From positions 496,001 to 560,000 of the forward strand of contig JAGTJL010000021.1 in NCBI GenBank assembly GCA_020746875.1: 64,000 nucleotides of DNA, given 5' to 3'. This stretch comes from Rhexocercosporidium sp. MPI-PUGE-AT-0058. Its lineage: Eukaryota > Ascomycota > Leotiomycetes > Helotiales. The translations under genes were made by a program, and so were the position numbers. A model generated the notes under the pieces. The model was not told the origin of the DNA and did not search any database. It worked only from the letters and a program-made list of their open reading frames with translations. Shown piece by piece: positions 57,340 through 64,000 of this stretch (positions within the stretch are counted from its first letter, which is position 1; each line of letters begins with the position of its first letter).

Positions 57340-58949
57340 TTCCTTGGGAACCTGGTCGAGAGTCTGATGGAGCTCTTCCAACGAATCGGTGACCTCCAGA
57401 TCTTCTCCCAGCCTGTGTAGGACTAGCATGACCCAAAGAAACACCCCTTCAGCTCTTTTAACTACCAGCATGACAAAGTTTTGGCGATCTTCAGGTGTGT
57501 TCGCCATAAAATTATCGTAATTGTACAGGGACACTTCAATGCTTTTCCTGATGTCATCCGCTGTGGGTAAATGAAGGCATAACCTCTGGCTGGAATCGAA
57601 GTTGTTTAGAAAAGAGTTCTCCTCTCTGCTCGAAACGCAGACCTTAACATTCGTTGGGTTGTAATCTGTTCAGGATCGCAAAAGCTTTGCAAGCCTTGTG
57701 TGTTGCCGCATGTGGGGATCGTCGAATTCGTCAAGTCCATCAATGAAAAAGCAGAAGCAATAGTCTTTCATCTCCACATTGTTTCCCACCAGCATTTCAA
57801 AGGCCCCAAGAACCTTAATCATAGGCCATTTCAATATCGGCTGTCGTTTGCGAAATTGATTCGTTGCTCGGGTTCCAGTATTGAGAAAAGATCACAGGGA
57901 CCATACCTGGCAGAGCTTGCAAGATTGCATGAACAATGGATCTCATAAGCCCCTCCAAACTCTTCTCCAAAGGCTTTCCAGGCTTCCAGAAGAAATTTTT
58001 TGCCATTACTAATCTCCGCGTATCGGCCCATTCAAGGAGGTAGCGCTCCGTGGCTGGATGGTTGACGATAAACTTCATCAGAGTTGATTTGCCTGCACCA
58101 GGCTTTCCGGCGATATGAAAGACTCCTTGCCCACCAAGCCAGTTCCGGAACGAGAGCTTGAGCTCAGGGTGCGACTTGGGCACCCCGGCATCTTGAAGGC
58201 ACCAGTTGTAGGTATTCTTCTCACTTCTTGCGACGTCTTTGAATCGCTCTCCCATCCCGTCGAATCTCAGGCTCTTCAGAATTCGGTTCCGGTTCATGTC
58301 CTGTAGGTGAGCCTCCGAGCTGACTAAAAGATGGAGGAGTTTGTCTAGAGATTCGATACCCATGGTTTGCCCTACTGAAATCTTCACCACTTCTTCACCA
58401 CTTCTTGACGAAGTACTTCAAGCTCATGTCTCTGCCCTGCATTCGAATTGAAGATTGCCGCCGAAATCAGATCTGTTTTGAGTCGTTAGAGATTTCCTAG
58501 AACCACATGTCTTCAAATAGTACCTGATACCATTCATAAAATATAGAGCTAGTAGGTTCTGGCAATTTTCGAGTTCCTTGTGCAGGGCTTCCACATCATT
58601 CTTCGTCCAATGAGTTCTGAAGCCAGCTTCGAGGCTCTCCCGGAGAGAATGCGTCTTCTTTACCTTCGTGTTCTCCAAAAGTATGAGTAGTGTTCCGTCC
58701 GACCAAAGCCTGGCAGTGCTTGACAAGCTCAGAGAAACACACATTCTGGTGATCCTGATGTGTATTACGCAATTCTGCGAGAAGGCTGCCGAGCTTGACG
58801 ATAATATTCTCGATGCTTTCATTCGCAACCGTCTGGCCTGAAGTGGAGTGATAAAGAACATAGGACGAGTATGCAACCTTGCCCGTGAATTCCGAAAGCT
58901 GGAGAATTGCAGCTGTGGTGCCTATGATCGCAAACACTGCCTCTGCCAT

Positions 58950-60049
58950 GATGGAGCGACGAAGTGCAACTGCTTCCAGCCGGGCCCGAGGATGGTCGGC
59001 TTGTGCAAGAGAATTCGGATATTCAACAAGATATGAGAACTCCAGAACCACAAGAGGTAGATCCAACACCGAACAAACTCACTTCAGGACGAAGGTTCTC
59101 AGCTGTACATGTTTGGGGTCAGAGGTTCTCCATGCGCCGACAGCCTTGCCAGTCTGCCAACAAATTCAGCTGAGGCGGCTGCGCTACACACATGTGCGAG
59201 TGCATGAAATCTTGTGCATGTTCACAAGCAACTGCCCAGGATTCTCGCGAAAGTACTGCTTAATCCTGGATGTAAGCCTGAGTACATTATGTTGTCGTCA
59301 TTGGATTGGCTTAACCTGGCAACATTGTTGAGATGTTGGGCGCAGGCTTCTCATGTTTACAAGGTAAGGTACATCTCAGGTAAGGTAGAACTCCCGGATT
59401 GGTCCGGAAACAATGCTGTTCTCTGCTTCTCCAAGGTTGAAGATGCAAGGTAGGCTGATCTTGAGTATGGAATTTTACGGTGAACAGGAAGGGATTCCTT
59501 TGATTAAATTATCGTGAAGTAAAAAACCCCCATGATAAGCCACGAATTACCTGAATCACTAATGGGTTCAACCACGCCCAGCTGAATTCACAATGAGACT
59601 GACGATAATAACGAAGTCCTCCAAGGTCACCATTTACATTACGGTAAGAACAAGAGCATTGAGAAAATACGTAGCAAAAAAACTTCCCAATAACATTATT
59701 CTTTCACTTCTTGATATCGCAAACAGATATCGCTGTCTTGCAGGCAAGACAAAGCCTACATATTCGAAGCTAAACGATTGTCGGCAGAGGCAGATATGAT
59801 AACAACCAACTCTGTAAGTCTTCAGGCGGTATCAGACGAGCCATTATTCTAATTCTCCAAAGTTTTTATTTTGCAATCCTAAATAGTTCAGGAATTCATT
59901 TCTCATAATAACGAAAGAGGCATGTCAACTCGGGCGTTTCGGTTAAGTGCGGGGTAGTTTTCGCCCCTATTTCTCGAAAAATACAGGCTGACAGCCTACA
60001 ACTTTAGCGAGTCCAATTTCGAAAACACAGTAGCATCCCTTCAATACTA
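58950..60049. other. Gene-free stretch between the NACHT pseudogene and the pogo element
   Basis: Upstream region of the pseudogene. It is A/T-rich after 59500. I see no gene. Confidence 0.45.
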
Positions 60050-60093
60050 AGTCCCCACCCCACCATTCCGATCGCCCCCCCATTCCGTTCACC
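60050..60093. repeat. Left terminal inverted repeat of pogo element
   Basis: 44 bp, perfect inverted match to 61829-61872. It includes a run of seven C. Confidence 0.95.
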
Positions 60094-60147
60094 CCGCAAT
60101 TTACCACCATTTGGAAAAAACACTTAATAACTCTACAACGCCTTTAC

Positions 60148-61725
60148 TTATGTACAATCTTTTTCAGAATCAGAATCTTTTGCTGAATCTGAATCAATAG
60201 GTACAATTTCTTGCTCTCCAGCTGCAATTTGAGCTCTTTGAATAGCCTAAATATCCGCAAACTTGGAATTTGGGCTAGTTTGAACCTTCCGTTTTTTCCG
60301 TGGCCGTAATTAATCTAATTTAGCCTCCAATTGCTGTATCTTCATCTCTGCCTGACCAAGAGCGAAATCCTTTTGGTCTAAAGCCTTTACAGCTTTTTTG
60401 AAAAGTAGTCGTCGCGTTGGAAAGTTGTCATATGCTGATTTAGTCAAAGTGTTGATCTGTAATCGGAATTCTTTGCCTGCTTTTGGCGTAGACCATACAA
60501 TTGATGATTCCTCTACTTCTTTAGTAGCCTGGAGGTCTTCAAAAACACCATTTTCCAGCTCTTTATTACTATTCTCCAAGAGTAATCGGCTCATAAGTGG
60601 TTTCGCTATACTCATTGGCCATAACCCGGTAGCTCTCTAGCCAGATTTGATATTCATACCCGTTAGGCTCTCTTTCCGTGCTTTGTAATAGCATATCAAG
60701 AAGTTACGCTTGCTAATTGGGGTAGAATCAGTCATTGATGCCAAAAGATTAAGGTGTTTCCGGTAGGCTGCTTTAAGAGGAGAGAAAATCGACAAATCCA
60801 ACGGTTGTAAGACGTGCGACGTATGTGCAGGTAAAAACAATAGAAATATATTGTATTCTAAGCACTTCCACATAAATTCCGTAGTCTTATGACTTCCATG
60901 GCCGTCTAAGACTAGTAATCGAGGTTTTTGATCACGTGGTTGCGTCTGGGGAATGAAGACCTTTTCCAGCCATTCCAATGCGGTAGCATTATCTGTCCAT
61001 TCATTCTCTGTTGCTGTAAACTTCCATTCCTTAAATAAGTTGATATCTGCTGGAAACCACTGTTGCTGGACCGATTTTCCCTTGTATATTACAAGTGGAG
61101 TAATTTTCTTGCCGGTTATAGAGATGCATTCAATGAAAGAGGTCCAATTCCGGGAACCAGGCTGTTTCCGCTGTACAAAACGTCGGTTTTTATGGCCAAT
61201 AACTAAGCCATTGATTCCAAAGCCTTCCATAATCTCTGCCTCATCTATATTCCAACGATTTTCAGGTAGAATTGCCTTGATAGCTGGAATCTGCATTTTT
61301 TGGAACCACGGCTTAATAACATCGGATGTTGCGTTATTAACACGTACAGAATCAATGGAATATTGCTTCTTAGTGCTTAGAACAGGATTCCGCTTAAAAA
61401 ACCGCTGTATCCATCGTTTTCCGAGTAGTATAGAGTCCCCTTGAAGTGCACAAAGTCGGTTCCCAAAAAGCCGCACCTACGCATGGGTAATACTGAACCC
61501 TAATGTCTCTTGAGTCAAAACCCAGTGCGTAAGACGCTCTTCTAACATCGTGGGTAGCTTTTGCAAGTGACTAGCAGCTTGTTAATGGGTATTTGTGCCA
61601 TGAAATCGACCTTGGAGGGTAGACTGTGGTATACCCTACTCTTTTGCAGCGCATCGCAAGGACTTGCCATTTTCAATCGCACGCAGAGCCAGAACCACGT
61701 CGTCTTCAGTATATTTCGGCTTCAT
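60148..61725 (-). pseudogene. Pogo/Fot1 transposase with six nonsense codons
   Basis: The frame runs from ATG 61725 to TAA 60150-60148, 525 codon positions, with no frameshift. The N-terminus is a helix-turn-helix (YTEDDVVLALRAIENGKSL). The DDE core shows its three acids in WNIDEAE, LLVLDGHGSHKT and LQPLDLSIFSPLK. The tail is basic, then acidic/Ser-rich. Six in-frame stops interrupt it: TAG 61638, TAA 61584, TAG 61479, TAG 60639, TAA 60312 and TAG 60249 (5' bases, minus strand). Each is explained by one transition from TGG or CAA/CAG in a CpA context, and none is TGA. This is the pattern expected from repeat-induced point mutation. Confidence 0.93.
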
Positions 61726-61828
61726 TGTCGTCTCAATTCAGATTCCAAAAATGAAGAAAATCGATAAGAGAATAAGAAAGTTATTAATTATTAAAAGTAA
61801 GTAAGTAGAAAAGCGGTGTGTTAAGCGA

Positions 61829-61872
61829 GGTGAACGGAATGGGGGGGCGATCGGAATGGTGGGGTGGGGACT
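61829..61872. repeat. Right terminal inverted repeat of pogo element
   Basis: 44 bp, perfect inverted match to 60050-60093, followed by TA. Confidence 0.95.
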
Positions 61873-61874
61873 TA

Positions 61875-62482
61875 CTCGGTAACAACAATATGGACAGACT
61901 TGCTAGTAAACTAAGCATCGCAATGAACATAATTACTCGTGCTATAAATTCTAGCCGAACTAAAATAATATTCAGCTTGTAAAGAAGCACAAAGAGCGAA
62001 CCTCATCTTAGAATTCTGGACAATCTTTTATACACAATTTCTCTAACCTTGCCTGTCAGCTGCACTAGATAAAGCGTGTATAGATATCAAGTCACCGTTT
62101 AAAGTAAAATACTGCACTAAGATGTTGTGTAAAAATCGTCTTGATCTATCGACCGGACCTCGATGTAACGTTTCAACACTTTCGCAACGTAGAAATATAG
62201 GATCATGATATTTTCCTTGCATATGCTGTCTAGTAAAGGTACGCCCTGGATCAAGTCTCGGCATTTGAATCTGGAGTATCCTACTTGGCTACAGGGCAAA
62301 TATATTCTGATCACGTCGATTGAAAAAAAAAACATGACATCACAAACCACACTCAATGCACCCCTTAATCAAGAAAAACAATGCCAAGGGCTGCAAACTG
62401 TACCCATTGTCCATCAACGCAACTTGACTCTCAATTTCGACATCCCCATCCCCCATCCGTTTCCCAAAATAATACCTAATAC
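61875..62482. other. Spacer between pogo element and the last gene
   Basis: I see no gene. It holds the presumed 3' region of the minus-strand gene at 62483. Confidence 0.5.
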
Positions 62483-63324
62483 CTAATACCTCCTCTCCCC
62501 ATCAGCCTCCGGCATAGCCCCCTCCCTATTCTTTGTCTCCCCCGCAAAAGTCCCAGTAAGTCTCTCCCGATCACCAGCATTGGCAACCGCTTCATTCTTG
62601 ACCACGCCTTCTTTCTGCATTGCAACATGAATCAGCTCAACTCAGCCCACATGCCGTTCACATAATCCATATACACCTCACATGCGCCTCACCCCCCCCC
62701 CCCCCCCCACTCCGCTCTCTCCTGACAGAAGCGAAGAGCAAAAGAGGAAGAAGAAGAGAAGAGGAAATTGAGAAGAGAGAAAATAATCCAGGGAGAGGGA
62801 ACGGGAAGGACAAGGGAAGACAAAAAAGAGAGAAACATACATCTCCCATAGCCCCATCAACGCCCTTGTTAAACTCCCCTCTAATCTTCTCACCCACACC
62901 ATGGATTCCAGCCAAGACGCCTTTCACACCCCCACCAGTTCCCGAATGTCCGGCCGTCTAACGCCATTCCAAATCAGCTTCAAAGAATTCAAATCCACTT
63001 TAAAAATATGAAAAAGTATGTATGATTATGCTATTTTGATATGACGTGCTTGATGCAATAGACTCTTCAGAAGGGATACTTCCCTTCTGCATGCTGATGA
63101 AAAATTACCGGGATTCGGAAGTGGGAAGGTAGGAAGGAGTAGGAATGAGGGATGGTGGGGATGGATATGGAGAGGGAGAAGCGGCAACATACCGTTGTGG
63201 AGGTTGTATGTGTTCCGGTGGTACTTCCAGCCGTATCATAAACACCCCCCGTACCGATAGGTTCATTCCCACGTCCAGTACTGGAGAGGCTCTCCGCCTC
63301 GACGACAGGATTACGTTGCGCCAT
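62483..63324 (-). CDS. Small conserved Gly-rich protein of unknown function
   Basis: Three exons on the minus strand, 63324-63193, 62957-62841 and 62614-62483, join in phase 0 at both junctions and give 126 residues. The introns (about 235 and 226 nt) are long for this window. The N-terminus is Thr/Gly-rich and disordered. The middle, GVKGVLAGIHGVGEKIRG then FNKGVDGAMGD, looks like an amphipathic helix pair. The end is charged (KEGVVKNEAVANAGDRERL ... EADGERRY). There is no signal peptide or membrane segment. I have no firm family name for it; such small hydrophilic proteins in fungi are often stress- or conidiation-linked, but that is inference. The exon model depends on splice sites and on the matching composition of the three pieces. 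Confidence 0.72.
62692..62708. repeat. 17-nt C homopolymer inside an intron
   Basis: Poly-C on plus, poly-G in the pre-mRNA of the minus-strand gene, in its second intron. Confidence 0.9.
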
Positions 63325-63939
63325 TTTTCCTTTTCTTGAATACCGATTCTTTACAGAAGGGAAGTAAAGGGAAGTAGATTTTTGAGGTATAGTAAAAAAA
63401 AAAGTTTACGAATGGAAAGGGAAAGAAATGTGATGAAGTGAGGAAGTGAGATGACATGGGATGTCGTCAACTTCTTAAGGGTATTCGTACGGTCCTAACC
63501 AACCAACCATCTCGGCAATTCTGGAGAAAATATAATAATACCTGACGTCACACTCCCTCCCACCCGCCACTTACCACCCTAAGGTAATCCAGTAAACAAG
63601 TTCGCAACTGCAATCCCAGGTGGCAATGCTGTCATCCTATAATATAACATAACTTCGTTTACTGGTAAAAGTCGTCTCATAGGGGGAATTAAAGATCTCA
63701 AACCATCCAATCAGGTACTTTCATTTCACGTACTTTCCATTTGTGTACACCTGAGAGTAGGAAGGAGAGGAAAACACATCACAAGATAGAGACAGAGAAG
63801 ACAGGGACAGAAATATAGAAAGATAGACAAGATATCAAAATAAGCCTCTTCATTCAATTCAATTATTCCCGCCCTTTTCCTCCCCTCTCCCATCTATGCC
63901 TCTTCGGAACGGAAAACATGAGGATACATCGTACATCTC
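63325..63939. promoter_or_regulatory. Upstream region of the last minus-strand gene
   Basis: Presumed promoter and leader of the gene ending at 63324. I see no gene and no clear TATA box. Confidence 0.45.
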
Positions 63940-64000
63940 TCATATCATCTCATCTCATATCATGTCATGTCATATCATGTCGTATCATATCATATCATAT
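63940..64000. repeat. Pentanucleotide microsatellite (TCATA/TCATG/TCATC)
   Basis: Twelve tandem TCATN-like units, one of them TCGTA, run to the window edge and probably continue beyond it. Confidence 0.92.

Larger units (their letters stand above)
54541..58949 (-). pseudogene. NACHT-domain (NLR-like) pseudogene split by a hAT element
   Basis: Pieces in the right order on the minus strand make one NACHT gene. They are: an N-terminus from ATG 58949 (MAEAVFAIIGTTAAILQ); a P-loop segment GKPGAGKSTLMKF (about 58100); Walker B CFFIDGLDEFD (about 57745); the helical GVFLWVMLVLHRL piece (about 57440); and a 495-codon C-terminal part ending at 54541. Breaks seen are a frameshift near 58700, two TGA codons near 58425, a frameshift near 57815, a TGA at 57672-57670, and the hAT insertion at 56029-57331. 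Removing the element and one target copy (1311 bp, a multiple of three) restores the frame across the insertion site. An intron (GTACTA..CAG) probably lies near 58475-58530. The C-terminal part remains open over nearly 500 codons, so decay is recent or uneven. No product is expected from it. Its relatives are cytosolic STAND sensors. Confidence 0.85.
60050..61872 (-). mobile_element. Pogo/Fot1-type DNA transposon, 1823 bp, inactivated
   Basis: Ends are 44-bp perfect inverted repeats starting AGTCCCCACCCCACC (60050-60093 and 61829-61872), flanked by TA on both sides (60048-60049 and 61873-61874), the Tc1/mariner-superfamily target. One minus-strand transposase frame fills most of the interior. 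Length and plan fit a full-length fungal pogo/Fot1 element. The inverted repeats are identical over 44 bp, so insertion is not ancient even though the frame is damaged. Confidence 0.95.

Noticed and set aside
1..64000. CRISPR array, prophage or operon-like structures
   Set aside because: None was seen. Spliceosomal introns and the gene content are eukaryotic.

Overview
The window is 64 kb of nuclear DNA from a filamentous ascomycete (Pezizomycotina, possibly Leotiomycetes; class not proven). The signs are short 50-100 nt spliceosomal introns with GT..AG ends, a fungal gene set (class II myosin, ISY1, transaldolase, BOR1-type transporter, 2EXR and BTB proteins, NACHT-ankyrin proteins), and dead transposons with RIP-like (C:G to T:A) damage.

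Layout. 1-2890: 3' part of a large disordered Ser/Arg-rich protein, cut by the window edge. 2891-11194: gene-poor, with one F-box-like gene whose start is unclear, a convincing tRNA fold on the minus strand beside a strong hairpin, and a weaker tRNA-like sequence. 11195-13035: MFS transporter of the Dal5/Tna1 type. 13563-17642 (minus): a 1269-codon protein with the C-terminal zinc finger of the Red1/ZFC3H1 nuclear RNA-decay family; it shares a divergent promoter with the class II myosin heavy chain gene (18439-25735, 2399 aa). 27150-28042: decayed F-box/LRR-like relic. 28503-29153: 2EXR protein. 30688-31026: a small secreted precursor with five copies of one peptide, each closed by a Kex2-type dibasic site. 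31741-33660 (minus): BTB-like protein, followed by a 4.5 kb gene-free stretch. 38198-39080: ISY1. 40000-41468 (minus): transaldolase. 42970-44999 (minus): BOR1-like anion/borate transporter.

45.6-62 kb is an accessory block. It holds a NACHT-ankyrin (NLR-like) gene with eight almost identical 34-residue ankyrin repeats and one nonsense codon just before its P-loop, an alpha/beta hydrolase gene, and a second NACHT gene that is a pseudogene carrying a 1303-bp hAT element with a perfect 8-bp target duplication. Next comes a 1823-bp pogo/Fot1-type element with 44-bp terminal inverted repeats and six in-frame TAA/TAG stops in an otherwise open transposase frame. The window ends with a small conserved gene (62483-63324) and a pentanucleotide microsatellite.

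Two modes coexist. Housekeeping genes (mRNA splicing, RNA surveillance, cytokinesis, pentose phosphate pathway, ion export) are intact and splice cleanly. The NLR/transposon block shows active turnover: repeat homogenisation, transposition and point-mutational inactivation. The best candidate for an undescribed system is the tandem-repeat secreted peptide precursor. No RiPP-modifying enzyme is visible next to it, so it is an orphan Kex2-processed or RiPP-like precursor. All exon structures are read from splice signals and frame continuity; none has transcript support.
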